From positions 322,133,933 through 322,197,932 of the forward strand of contig CM040123.1 in assembly GCA_022559845.1 (NCBI GenBank): 64,000 bases of DNA. Reading direction: 5' to 3'. Source of the DNA: Amorphophallus konjac. Taxonomy: Eukaryota; Streptophyta; Magnoliopsida; Alismatales; Araceae. Positions 11,866-23,638 of the stretch are shown piece by piece. Made by a program: the position numbers and the translations under genes. Each line of letters starts with the position of its first letter. Within the stretch, counting starts at the first letter, position 1. The notes under the pieces were generated by a model. The model saw nothing but the letters and a program-made list of their open reading frames with translations. It searched no databases and was not told the DNA's origin.

Positions 11866-14145
11866 ATCTCCCCCTTTTTGATGATGGCAATAATACACAC
11901 AATACACAGTGAGTCATTCTGATGATGTAAGACATTCTTATGAAAGTCATTCTGATGACTCAAACTATTCTCCCCCTTTGACTTCATCAAAAAGAAAATA
12001 GTTTGAGAAGTGAAAGCAAACCAGCATGCAATGATTGAATAAAAATCTCCTCCTTTGGAAAAAATCTCCCCCTTTGATACCAAGATGCAAGAGCTCCCCC
12101 TAAAAATATGAATGCAAGAACACAATGCTCCCCCTTTAAGAGTTTCTATGCAGCATGATACATATGGCATGGAAGCTCCCCCTCAATAGGTGGAATCTTA
12201 TGAGATGGATAACAAAGAGAGGTTCAGGTCAATGAATCAATGATATTGAGCAGAAGAGTTTCAAGTAGCAGATTTTCAAAGAAGCTCCAATCACAAGAAA
12301 TTCAGTCAGATTTTCAAAGAGATAGCAATCTCATAAATCCAAAACATAAGTTTTCAAAGTCTTCCATTATAAGGGCTTATGAATGAGCGTTATTGTTCAG
12401 CATGGTTTAACTATAATGTATTCAGAGTTTATCAGTAAAATTCTGTATTGATATCTAAAACCATGGTTTAATAAAAATGAACCAAGCCCTCATATTTATC
12501 TTGATTAATCTCCCTTTCTCTTACACAATCAAATCTATTGACTTCTTTCAGAATTACATGCACTAGTATTGAAATCAAGTAATTATGGAGTCATATGATT
12601 TTGTCTAGGGTTGTAGCAATTTGATTTTTGCATCAATATTCGGATATTTCAATTTGTTCAACAATTTTCTTGCTACAAATTTTACGAGCACTCTAGTTCA
12701 GTGCACACATTGTAACTAGAGGATATACCTTGATTAGAGGCCAATATCCCTAAGCCCTTAGTGTGACTAACTGTCATGCTTTATGTGAACAGAGTTAGCA
12801 TTTACACATCATGACACACTACAAATCATTTTTTTTAATGAGTGAGTTGTATTTCTTAGTGTGCATGCCATTTCTCTGCCTGATTTTCAATGAATTTTAT
12901 GCAGAGTTAACTAAGGCACCTCATGACACAGTCCTTTGGACTTGTGTTTCTCAATGACCAATGTCATTGCTCTGACAGATATAACCCTTTAAACATTTCA
13001 CAGACATTCATTTGCTTCAAATCAATAATAGTTTCATGTACTTAACCAATTAAAGTCATGTATTCAAAAGTGCAGATTTCAGAATTTTTTCACAAGACAC
13101 AGCATGAAACAAATGGTTAAGGTTTATTAAACATGCTTCAGATATTTTTTAAGAGATTTTAAAGTCAAACTCCATGAACATTAAGCTTAAACCACATGAG
13201 TTATTTCAGACATTCATAAAAACGTATAATAGAAGATTTCTAGTTCAAAATTTTTAGATTTATGATCGAGATAGCCCATTGAAATCTTCATGAAGGACTG
13301 ATGGAATTCTGAACCCAAATGATACCAATTGATAGGAGAAATACCAATTGTTAAGAGAGATTGTGAAGCTCAAAGCTTTCAGAATATGATTAAGGTTTGT
13401 CAACCAAATGAATAAGAAAGGATATGCAATGAATTTTGACAAATGTATGCATTTGACAACCTATATGCAATGCATTAACTCCCCCTGACAACATGCATTC
13501 AATCACTCTTTTTGGCATTTTTCAATATCAGGAAATGCCATGCACTATATGTGTGCAAGGATATGCAATTTACTCAATATTGATTGCTATGCAAAGTCAT
13601 GCAATGTTTGCCATGAGAAACTGAACATATGATTTTGATTCATGCTCATTCAGACTGTCCTAACCAGCAAAGTGACCCATGGTACTAGGCGGAGCACTTG
13701 GTCTAAAAGACCACCTCACACATAGTAAGAACCTCCAGACAGGCCTCCCTGCCTTTTGGTACCTTACCATTTATACCATTGAGGTCATGCATGATAATTC
13801 AACATGCAGTCCTAATTCAGAATGTTCAGTGAGCTATTGCAACACACAAATTTCAAACAATATTCACATTCAGTTCAGATTTTCAGACATTTCAGAGTGC
13901 ATGATCAGTAAATAATGCAACTGGTAGATGATGAATGAATATGCAAGAACAGATTTAATATGCATACACTAAATGAAACTAAGAACAGGATATGCAAGAA
14001 TACATCAAACCAGATATGCAATGAGTTTCAAAATGGGAAATGCAGAGAGATTACCTGAAAAGTGTGAGAATGGGGTTTTTCATTCTTGAGTGCCTTGGAT
14101 CATTATCCCTTTATTCCATCCAAGGCACACCTGCTAGGCACCTTC
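11866..14145 (-). other. Element B 3' noncoding region with PPT
   Basis: No credible ORF in 2.3 kb. The minus-strand polypurine tract AAAAAGGGGGAGAT abuts the LTR at 11866-11879. Several further GGGGGAG motifs follow at about 11971-12180 and 13481. Two blocks are shared with other elements here: 12721-12760 (also in C and D) and about 13676-13800 (also in A and C). Confidence 0.75.
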
Positions 14146-16620
14146 CTATTTTCCACTAGCAGGAACCCAAGTGGTCTTGGGTCTTGCATGGTAATTAGCC
14201 CCTTTTGGGACTACCTGCATCTTTTTCTGTGCCAAATAGTCATCAGAGTTCATGATAAAGCAGTTATGCATTGAATGCCCAGACAGTCCACAATAGTGGC
14301 ATGAACTATCAGGTTTCATGTTCCTCTTATGTATACTAGCATGAACTTGAGCATTATAGGAGTGAGCATAAGGGTTTCTGTTATTATTATGAAATTTTTT
14401 CTTTTCATGACCAGCTACCCTGCAAGCAGCAACTTGGTGGCCTGGTCTTCTACAATTTGAGCAAACAAGAATTCTTTTAAAAACAAGTTTGTTCCTATCA
14501 AATTCTTTGAAATTTTTATTTCTACCCTGGACATGCCTGCAGTCCTTGACTGCGTGGCCATGCTTCCCACAATGGGAGCAGAAAGGGAACTTTCTTCTAA
14601 AAGAGCTTGCCCAACATTCAGTGGCCTTGTGCCCAAGCTTGTTACAGTTAAAACATTTGACATGCTGGTTCAGAGAAGTAGTTTTGTTTATATTAAAAGC
14701 ATGTTGGTTAGCATAAGATTTAGCATGATGTGAGAGTGGTTTTTTCTTTCCATTAGCAAACCAACATTGAGCAAAAATGTGGCCTAATCTACCACAATGA
14801 GAGCATTCACTTTTCTTTGAATGAATAGCAGGTTTTCTATCATGATATTTCCTAGCATTCATCATTTCAGCATTCAAATCTTCCAGTTCGTTTAATTCAC
14901 ACTCATGCATTAAATGTCCAAATCTATGACAGTAGTGGCATGACATTTTCCTTTTAGATGCATGTGAGTGTGTGTGAGGACTGTGATCAACATGCACTGA
15001 TGAACCCTTTTCATTTATTTTCTGATTTACAGTCCTTTTCTGATTTTTATCCTGTTTTCCTGTTTTCTTAGCCTTGTACTGAATTGGAGATGAAGTAGAA
15101 AGCTTTTCCTGTTCAGAGGTTTTAATGAAAACAGTTTTCACCTTGGATCCATCAACCTTTTTTAACTTTTCAGTTTGTTTCTGATTCTTCTGAACATTTG
15201 GTTGTTTATTTTCTGAGGTGGTGGCTACATCTGATGCTTTGATAAAGGATGTCGTCAGCTTGTTTTCAAAGGCCTTTTTATTGACATTGTTGTAGCCTAA
15301 CCCTTCCCTTTGAGTATTGACCTTAAGTCCTAACAACATATCCAGATTTTCTTGTCCACTTACAAACTTTGACAGAGAGTTCTTTAAGTCTTGGATTTCA
15401 TTTTCTAAAGAGGTGATTTGTAACTCATAACTGGCAATCTCTTGCTCACTGCAATTCATAACTTCATTCAAAACTTTGTTAGCAGTTTTATATTTCTCAA
15501 TTTTATTTTTCAGATTGCTCAGTTTATCAGAATCTTCAAAGTAAACACTTTTACCTCTTTCTAAAGCTAGAAGTCTCTCAGACATAGTGGAGTTCAGCAT
15601 TTTCAATTTCTCATTTTCTTGCTTAAGTTTGTCATTTTGAACCAATTCATTTATTAGAAGCTGATCTTTTGAATTGACTTCATACTTTCTTCCATTTTCA
15701 ATTTCCTTCATATCTTTTTGCTGTTTTTCAAGATCTTTCTGTAATTCTATGTTTATAGATTTGATGGCTTCAAGTTTTTCAGCAAGTAAGTTTTTCTCCT
15801 GCTCAAGTTTCTCAAGTTTTTTATCATTTTTATTAGCAGATGTTCTCAGAGAATCATTTTCAGATTTCAGCTTGTTTAAATCTGAGTTTACACTTTCAAA
15901 GTTTTTTAGCAATTTTTCATACTGGTCATGATAGTTAACAAGAGTCTGATTATCATTATCTGAGTTGAATTTTTCTTTGAGTTCAGATATCACATTTATA
16001 TGATCTTGATTTTCAATTTTTAATAATGAAACTTGTTTTTTCAATATTTGAAAATCAGACATACAGGCATCATGAACATTTTTCAATTCAACACAATTTC
16101 TACAAGGAGAGCTTGAACTATCTAAACCAGTACCCTTCTTCAATTTTTTGTATTGTTTTCTTAACAGTTTATGAGATTCAAATAATTCAGCATATGCATT
16201 CTCCCAATCTTCTAGAGAAAAATTCTCGAAGACATTTACCTCATCATCATGATCTTCTTCAGTTTGATTGCTGCCTTGATCGCTGCCACCTTGATTACTT
16301 CTGTTGGCCATCATGCAGCTTGTTTGATTTCCTTTCCCGGCTCTCTTCATCATCTCCAACATTTCCCTTGCAGATCTGTAATCAAGGAAACATGAGTGAA
16401 AGGCTTTGTCAGTGGCTGCTTTCATCAGATTTATAGCTGTCTGATTTTCCTCATACATTGATTCGTGACTGTCAGTCCATTTGGACCTTTTCTTTGGTAA
16501 TTTATGAGGACCATGTGAAATCACTTTCCACAGGTCTGGATCAACAGATTTAACATGAGCACGTAGAGCACTGTGCCACTGGTTGAAATCAGAACCACTA
16601 AAGACGGGTGGATAAGCCAT
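14146..16620 (-). CDS. gag: Element B Gag, intact, six CCHC zinc knuckles
   Basis: Uninterrupted 824-codon ORF. Residues 1 to about 90 resemble a shortened copia Gag N-terminal domain (FSGSDFNQWHSALRAHV, then DLWKVISHGPHKLP), joined quickly to a Ser/Gln-rich linker near residue 105. Residues about 160-430 are charged and heptad-like, so a coiled coil is likely. A Lys-rich segment follows. From about residue 560 to 786 there are six CX2CX4HX4C knuckles, beginning CHYC, CSHC, CFNC, CSHC, CSNC and CHYC. The C-terminus contains TWVPASGK, the same landmark that ends Gag in A, C and D. Copia Gag normally has one or two knuckles. The expected role is particle assembly and RNA binding. An intact frame beside decayed neighbours suggests recent activity or selection on Gag. 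No pol follows. Confidence 0.92.
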   Translation of the reverse strand: MAYPPVFSGSDFNQWHSALRAHVKSVDPDLWKVISHGPHKLPKKRSKWTDSHESMYEENQTAINLMKAATDKAFHSCFLDYRSAREMLEMMKRAGKGNQTSCMMANRSNQGGSDQGSNQTEEDHDDEVNVFENFSLEDWENAYAELFESHKLLRKQYKKLKKGTGLDSSSSPCRNCVELKNVHDACMSDFQILKKQVSLLKIENQDHINVISELKEKFNSDNDNQTLVNYHDQYEKLLKNFESVNSDLNKLKSENDSLRTSANKNDKKLEKLEQEKNLLAEKLEAIKSINIELQKDLEKQQKDMKEIENGRKYEVNSKDQLLINELVQNDKLKQENEKLKMLNSTMSERLLALERGKSVYFEDSDKLSNLKNKIEKYKTANKVLNEVMNCSEQEIASYELQITSLENEIQDLKNSLSKFVSGQENLDMLLGLKVNTQREGLGYNNVNKKAFENKLTTSFIKASDVATTSENKQPNVQKNQKQTEKLKKVDGSKVKTVFIKTSEQEKLSTSSPIQYKAKKTGKQDKNQKRTVNQKINEKGSSVHVDHSPHTHSHASKRKMSCHYCHRFGHLMHECELNELEDLNAEMMNARKYHDRKPAIHSKKSECSHCGRLGHIFAQCWFANGKKKPLSHHAKSYANQHAFNINKTTSLNQHVKCFNCNKLGHKATECWASSFRRKFPFCSHCGKHGHAVKDCRHVQGRNKNFKEFDRNKLVFKRILVCSNCRRPGHQVAACRVAGHEKKKFHNNNRNPYAHSYNAQVHASIHKRNMKPDSSCHYCGLSGHSMHNCFIMNSDDYLAQKKMQVVPKGANYHARPKTTWVPASGK

Positions 16621-16736
16621 TGAAACAGATAGCAGATAGATTCAATGCAACAGGAATATTGATGCACTAAAAATAAATTAGCACCGAAGACTGCAAGATC
16701 GGATCTGCAGGTCGCTGGACCTTCTAAGCAGACACC

Positions 16737-16748
16737 GCTCTGATACCA
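16737..16748 (-). promoter_or_regulatory. Element B primer-binding site
   Basis: Minus strand reads TGGTATCAGAGC, a perfect match to the initiator-Met tRNA PBS, two bases inside the LTR at 16751. Confidence 0.92.
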
Positions 16749-16750
16749 AC

Positions 16751-19259
16751 TGTTAGGGTGCTAGGCCCGGATACAGAGGGGGGGGGGTGAATGTATCCCT
16801 TTATGAATAATGGCCAAATAAAAACTTGGATGCTAGAGATAGACATAGAATAGAACCAATTCGATTCAACTCAAATACAAACACTTGGAGCGCGCCTATT
16901 CAAGCATCTAGCGGAAGCAAAGCAAATAATCAGACCACTGCACAAGAGATTTTTAGGTGGTTCGGTCCACAGACCTACATCCACCCCTCACTCCCAACCG
17001 GAGTGAGGCTTCCACTAGCACAAGCTAGAAACCTGCAGACTCAGTCTGCGAACAAGGTGCTGCCACACAGCTTGACCAGGGGAACAACCTCCCCTCTTCC
17101 TCCCAACCGGAGGGACACCCCAAGTGACTCCCAGCCACTTGAAAACTAGAGGTCGAAGACCTCTCTTCCTCCAGACCAGGAGGGACCCCTGGACTTGCAA
17201 CCCACAAGCCCAGTACCAGAGATCAGATCTCCCTTCTCCTGAGTCCACAGAAGGAACCCGACCTCAGTCCAGAGGATCGGAAGTACAAAGGTAATCAGAA
17301 AATAAAAGAAAATAAGAAACGAAAATAACACAGTAATTAGAAGGCTGTAAAAGATGAAAATACAGATGTGGCTCTCAACGGAGCTGACTGACCTGGATCT
17401 GATCCACAGTCCAGTAGGAACTAATCTTCAGATGAAGCTTCTTCTTTCTCTTCCTTTTTCTTCTCTACTTCCTTCTCTCACTCGCGAGCTCTCTCTCTCT
17501 CTCTTTCTCTTTTTACTTCTACTGCTTCTCTCACTCTGCCACTCTTCTTTTTCTTCTTCTTCTCTACTCACTGGATCGAGAATACTCTGCTGCTCTCAGA
17601 CTGGATGTATAGACTTTTCTCCTTTTCTTTCGATCAGTCTTCTTTAGTGGAAGAAGGCTCGTATATATAGCAGCAGCAGCAGCAGCAGCAGCAGCCCCTG
17701 GGCGCGTGGCTTCCACGTTTTCCCGCCCAAGGAATTCGCCAGATCCGAGGCAGCTTCATCCACGTGTCAGCATCTGCATACCTCATCCTCCTGGGATCAC
17801 GAGCCAGGTCATCAATCTCGGTAAGAATCCCTGTCAGACAGAGCATCGGATAAGTCATCAGTTTAAGTCTAAACACCTTGTACAGACTCTATGAATGCAA
17901 AGCATTGTATAGACTTCAGACTGTATAGACTTGAGCAGATAAAGCAAAAGCAATGTATATACTTGTGAGGACGAATGCATTATCAGAACAGGAGAGTGTG
18001 TAGACTTAGGCCTTCTGTTCAAGACAAAAGCCAATGTACAGACTTCATGCTGTACAGACTTGATGTTGAACAAAAGGCCTTTGGACATCAGCCCAAGGCG
18101 TCAACGCTTCCAACGTGCAGCGTCGCCTCAGCTCCTCAAGCGAGATGCTCACGCCCTTGGCAACTGGCCAATGCGTCAACGCATCCAGTGTCAGCGTCGA
18201 CGCAGTGAACAAGACAGGTGATAAACAATGCATGCACTCGCTTTACCAATGTGTAGACTTCACAAAGCTCAGCCACTGTATAGACTTCACGAAGCTCAAC
18301 CAGTGTATAGACTTCAATGCAGAAACCAAGGCTGTATGGTCTTCAAACTTGGACGTATGACCTGTGAGCGATGTATACACTTGGCCCTTGAAGGATGTAC
18401 AGACTAGAAGGAATGAAGCCCACGATGTGTAGACTTAATGAGATGCAATGCAAACTCTGTACAGACTTGGTCGTGTAAGGCGACGCAAGCAATGGCTGTA
18501 TAGACTTTACTTCAAGGCCAGTGTATGGACTTGATGAGACACTCACGAGTGTATAGAGTTAGTTGAGTGAGCATGCAGTGTATAGACTTGAGGTTAAATG
18601 CATTAGTTAACCAAGTGTGTAGAGTGTATACACTTGAAAACCTTCAAGCGTCCTCGGTGTACAGACTTGTAACAAGCCTATCGGATGTGTAGACTTCGAT
18701 GAGAGCAATGCATGAGCACCCAAAGTACAGACATCCTGTCCTTGCAGCTGACGACCCCAGTGTATAGACTTCATGAAGAAACACACGATGCAATGTGTGG
18801 ACTTGGTGACACATGCAGACAGATGAGTGTACAGTCTATGCCAGCAAGCTACACGATGTGTAGACTTAGAAGTGCCTGCAGCTGTGCAATGTGCAACCAG
18901 TGTATGGACTTGTCGTGCCTACACAGGGCGTTGTACACACTTGCTGCCTGATGCAAATGTGCAGACTCTATAAATGCATATCAATGCTTTATGCAGTAGA
19001 TAAACAGTCTGAACTTCAAATGCAATGACTCACAGTGTAAGCAGATAAACTGACTGAACATATGAAAGACTGAATGAACATTTGAATGACAGACTGAATA
19101 TAAGAATGACTGAGTTATGATCTGATAAAATGACTGAATATAGAATGACTGAATAAAACCATGGTGACTCACAGTGTTTAACTCACATTAAAACCAATCA
19201 TCACAAACCCCTAAAGCCAATCATCAAAACCACAAGCCACAGGGGCCAGGGGCACAACA
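16751..19259 (-). repeat. Element B LTR, right copy
   Basis: 2509 bp, colinear with 9363-11865 with sparse substitutions. TATATATA is at 17662-17669. The adjacent AGC microsatellite has nine units here against seven in the other LTR. The AAGTCTATACA-type motif array is at 17880-18970, upstream of the TATA box in transcript sense. The leader hairpin is at 16986-17008. Confidence 0.93.
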
Positions 19260-20059
19260 ATCTCCCCCTTTTTGATGATGGCAACAATACACACAGTACA
19301 CAGTGAGTCATTCTGATGATGTAAGACATTCTTATGAAAGTCATTCTGATGACTCAAACTATTCTCCCCCTTTGACTTCATCAAAAAGAAAATAGTTTGA
19401 GAAGTGAAAGCAAACCAGCATGCAATGATTGAATAAAATTCTCCCCCTTTGGAAAAAATCTCCCCCTTTGATACCAAGATGCAAGAGCTCCCCCTAAAAA
19501 TATGAATGCAAGAACACAATGCTCTCCCTTTAAGAGTTTCTATGCAGCATGATGCATATGGCATGGAAGCTCCCCCTCAATAGGTGGAATCTTATGAGAT
19601 GGATAACAAGGAGAGGTTCAGGTCAATGAATCAATGATATTGAGTAGAAGAGTTTCAAGTTGCAGATTTTCAAAGAAGCTCCAATCACAAGAAATTCAGT
19701 CAGATTTTCAAAGAGATAGCAATCTCATAAATCCCAAACATTAGTTTTTAAAGTCTTCCATTATAAGGGCTTATGAATGAGCGTTATTGTTCAGCATGGT
19801 TTAACCATAATGTATTCAGAGTTTATCAGTAAAATTCTGTATTGATATCTAAAACCATGGTTTAATAAAAATAAACCAAGCCCTCATATTTATCTTGATT
19901 AATCTCCCTTTCTCTTACACAATCAAATCTATTGACTTCTTTCAGAATTACATGCACTAGTATTGAAATCAAGCAATTATGAAGTCATATGATTTTGTCT
20001 AGGGTTGTAGAAATTTGATTTTTGCATCAATATTCAGATATTTCAATTTGTTCAACAAT
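19260..20059 (-). repeat. Truncated second internal region of element B
   Basis: Matches 11866-12665 over its full 800 bp with few differences, including the PPT at 19260-19273. Similarity stops at TTTGTTCAACAAT. The next about 40 bp repeat the nearby string TTTTTGCATCAATATTC before G coding sequence begins. Confidence 0.88.
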
Positions 20060-20103
20060 ATTCACATTTTTGCATCAATATTCACATTTTTGCATCTTGA
20101 TTT

Positions 20104-23100
20104 TGTCCAGCTGTGCCGCAAGTTCTTGTTGGTCCGAATGATTTTATGCGCCCTCAGCAAGGGGCAGCCCAGGTCCAATCTAATGTGGGTCATCTTTCGA
20201 TCCACCATCCTTCCTATGGGCCGTCTCCCACATCTGCTTACCCTTCTGTTCCTCAAAATCCATCCTTTACTGTCCCTGCTCCCTCTCGAGAGTAGGATTT
20301 GCTTGATAAGTGGGCCGCCATGCAGCAACAACTCGACTTCCTTCAAAAGCGGGTTGGCCCTCAGTCTTTGGTGGACGTTCCAGTCTCGAGTTTTCAAAAC
20401 ATCCGGTTCCCTCCGCAGTCCGAGCTCCCTAATTACAGAAAGTACGATGGGAACATCAACCCTTTTGTTCATGTGAGGGACTTTTTATACGAGTCGGCTC
20501 AATTTCAGTATGATGATCGCCTCATGGCGTATCTATTTCGCCAATCGTTAGATGGTGTTGCACTGGAATGGTTTTATTCTTTACCATTGGAAGACGCTGA
20601 GAGTTTCAAGACAGTGAAGGATAAGTTTATTCAAAGGTTCCAAGATAGAGTTGGCCCGGAATATTCATTCACAGATCTAGTGGCTGAAAAGATGAAACCA
20701 GATGAGGAATTTGCTACCTACGCTGACCGATGGAGGCAGATGGCCGCTAGAGTGACCGGCCACATTCCAGAGGAAGAGAAGGTCGAATTGTTGATCTCTA
20801 ATGCCACTCCGACCTTCCGCAATATTCTAGCAATGAATGACATAGCCAATATGCATCAACTTTATAGCCGAGCACACTTTATTCAGGCAAAGTTCAAGGA
20901 TTCCCCCATACACTCACTATTTGAAAACCAAAAACCCAAGTATCACAAGAAACCTCAAGGGCTGGTCACTGAGGGGGTCCAAACGAACGAGCAAGTTCAA
21001 GCCGTTGCTTTCCCGTTCCAAGCCGCACCATTCCGCTTCCCTCAAAACTCCCGCACTCCACAGAATCCCGCTCCCCAAAACTTCCAGTCCACTCCGCAAA
21101 ACCCTCCGCCTACCTTCACCATTCCATAAAATACCTTCTCCGCACCACAGCAACCACCACCACCTCCACAATACCACAACGTCTCTCCACCCAACTGCTA
21201 TAACAACAACAACAATAACAAGCGCCCGGCTCCTAAAAGGGCACAATATCCTCCCTTGCCAGAAACTATCGCCGATATCTTCTCGGCTCTCATGTCAATC
21301 AATGCTATACAGCTTCCTCCGAAACGGCCCAACTGGAACCCGACCGTTATACAGACCAAATACTGCATGTTCCACAGGCAGCCGGGCCACACGATCGAAG
21401 GATGCTTTCAGTTCAGGGACCTGGTATATGACCTGCATGAAGGATAGGGAATTGATTGGGCCGAGATGCACAAGGCCATTGTTGAAATTAAGGAAAAAAG
21501 AAGGCAGTCGTCGAGGCAGCAAGTGCAGCAGCGACAAGCACCGCAGCTGCAGTAGCCACCACAATAGCAACAGCAGCCGGTTCAAGATTTGGGGATTCAC
21601 CAAAACCCAATGCCGAACCATCCTCCCGCTCTGCAGCCTCAATCACCGGCACCGACTCAGGTGAATGTTGTCCAACCTCCAGTTCCCAACGTCGGGTGGT
21701 CTTTTGACGATGACGGCACTACTCCGCAGATAATGGCCTTCCACCACAATCACCGCAATCCCCTTGCTCCATCTAGCATCCTACCTACACATCCAACACC
21801 TTCACCACTCGTTCTCCCATTCACACCCACTCCAGTAACTCTGCCACCACCCACAATCCTATTACACCCACCACCAGTTACCCCCGCTACCATCATCACA
21901 CCGTCACCCAGTCCTTCACTCATCACCACGCCTCCACTATCCTTTCCTCCCTTCGTATCATCACCCATCATCACCACCCCGCCTCCCATTAATCCCTCAC
22001 CCATCATCCGCCCATCGCAGCTCATTACCTCCACCAACGCCATATCCTTCCAAATCCTTCCTCCCACACCGCCTATTCCACTCATCCACACCACCGGGCC
22101 AGTAATATCCTCCCCTGATGCCGTGCCGGCACAAAACCTCACCCTACGGAGTGGGCGGTTGTTCCATCGGAACTATCCCACTACTTCCAATCCCCAGTCT
22201 TCCCAACCGGCTGCCGAGCAGGAAGAGGCCGAACCTCTATCGGGTACCCAGTACGACTTACTACATCATCTGGACAGGGTGCCCGCTAAGATATCAATCC
22301 TGGAGCTTATCAAGAGATCTACCCTTCACCTGGATGCGCTCAGAAACTTCTTACAAAAGGTGATGGTTAGTGAAGACATGGCAGTTGACAGTTTACCCAT
22401 AGCACTGGCAACAATTTCCAAAGGGCCGGCAATCACGTCCGCAGAAACCGAGCTAGCCCATCAAGAAGCTCGATAAATGCCGCTTTGCATCACCATTACT
22501 TTGAACAAAGTCAGTACTGACGCTGCATTGGTTGATATAGGGGCATCGATTAACGTGTGCCCACTCAGTACTCTTCGAGCTTGCAACATCCCAGAGGAAT
22601 TACTACGACCAACCCCCACCACCATAGCTGCATATGACAACTCAAGAAGAGCCTGTCACGGGGTGGTCACTATTCAAGCAGAGCTCGGGCCCCTTACCAT
22701 GCCCGTGGAATTTTATGTGCTGGACATTAACCCTATGTTCAAGGCTATCTTAGGTCATCCATGGATTGACACCCTCGGCGCTGTACCCTCCACTGCACAT
22801 CAATGCATTAAATTCCCTTTCCAAGGGAGGGTCGTCAAAGTTAAAAGTTTATCCATGGTCCAATCGGTGAAGGCTATTTCAGAAAAGGTTCTTCCCACAT
22901 TATGGCCAAGCAGTCGGCCTGTTATGTCAGTGCTAGATCATGACTTTCCTTGGGCTTACGCACCCCGCAAGCCCGTCACTGCAGCGGTTAATATCAAGGT
23001 GAAGCCCCAGATCCGAGATTCTAAGGGCTGGGACCTTATACTGAAGTTAGGCTACCAACTGGGGAGAGGCCTCGATGCTCAATTGCAGGGAAGAACCAAG

Positions 23101-23638
23101 CCCATCCCTAAGGGCAGAAAAATGAACAGGAGAGGTCTCGGCTACAGAGAGACTGCATTATCTATGATGGGTGATTCTGGGCCACTCACCTGGGATTACC
23201 GTCAACATTTTGTTCGAGGGCCTCTCCAGCCCATCACATTAGCTCCCCAGCCAGTTCCACCAAGGAAAGATATAGTCTGTCTGATTGCCAGTCCGCCCCC
23301 AGTGCTAAGAGGGCCAGTTGATGATGTGATTGACCATGGTCAAGACCTTCAGGGGCTATTTCATGAAGAAGATTGCCAGAAGCATCAAGAGGTTCGGCTC
23401 GTCCAATGGAGGCCGAAGAAGCAGCAACTTCAGCATCCACGGAAGGAGGAGAACTCGCCGATTGTCTTATCTTGGTCTCCCACCCATCTTCAATCTATCC
23501 TTCAGCGATGGGAACTCATACCCCGTCCTCCTCCCATTGTGATAAATTCATCCTTTAATGACCCGTTTGAAATCCTGTTTGTTCCCTGCGCCTGTGGGCA
23601 TTGTCCTCCTATTAATTTGGCCGATCTATTCACTCCTC
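20104..23638 (+). pseudogene. gag-pro: Element G gag-protease
   Basis: A single reading frame, broken only by stops at 20293, 21127, 21445, 21553, 21565 and 22474, with no frameshift. 20299-21129 encodes a gypsy Gag domain (ELPNYRKYDGNINPFVHVRDF, then LDGVALEWFYSLP). A CX2HX4HX4C knuckle (CMFHRQPGHTIEGC) lies near 21365, followed by a Pro-rich linker. The protease is near 22530 with DIGAS where D-T/S-G-A/S is expected, so the active-site triad is damaged. A G-patch (GRGLDAQLQG, then RRGLGY) lies at about 23026-23150. The piece ends where element C inserted. It would cleave and assemble particles if intact; it is dead here. Confidence 0.88.

Larger units (their letters stand above)
9363..20059 (-). 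mobile_element. Element B: gag-only copia element, LTR-internal-LTR-truncated internal
   Basis: Two near-identical LTRs (9363-11865, 16751-19259) flank a 4.9-kb internal region with an intact gag. Right of the second LTR, the sequence does not return to flanking DNA: it continues as a second copy of the internal 3' region for 800 bp (19260-20059, matching 11866-12665) and then breaks off. This is the pattern left by unequal LTR recombination between two copies, followed by a deletion. The base pentamer left of the first LTR is GATTC; no matching duplication can be found because the far end is lost. No protease or pol is present. Confidence 0.88.

Noticed and set aside
21750..22142. Gly/Val/Met-rich minus-strand ORF
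   Set aside because: It is the shadow of the Pro-rich Gag-protease linker of element G on the other strand.
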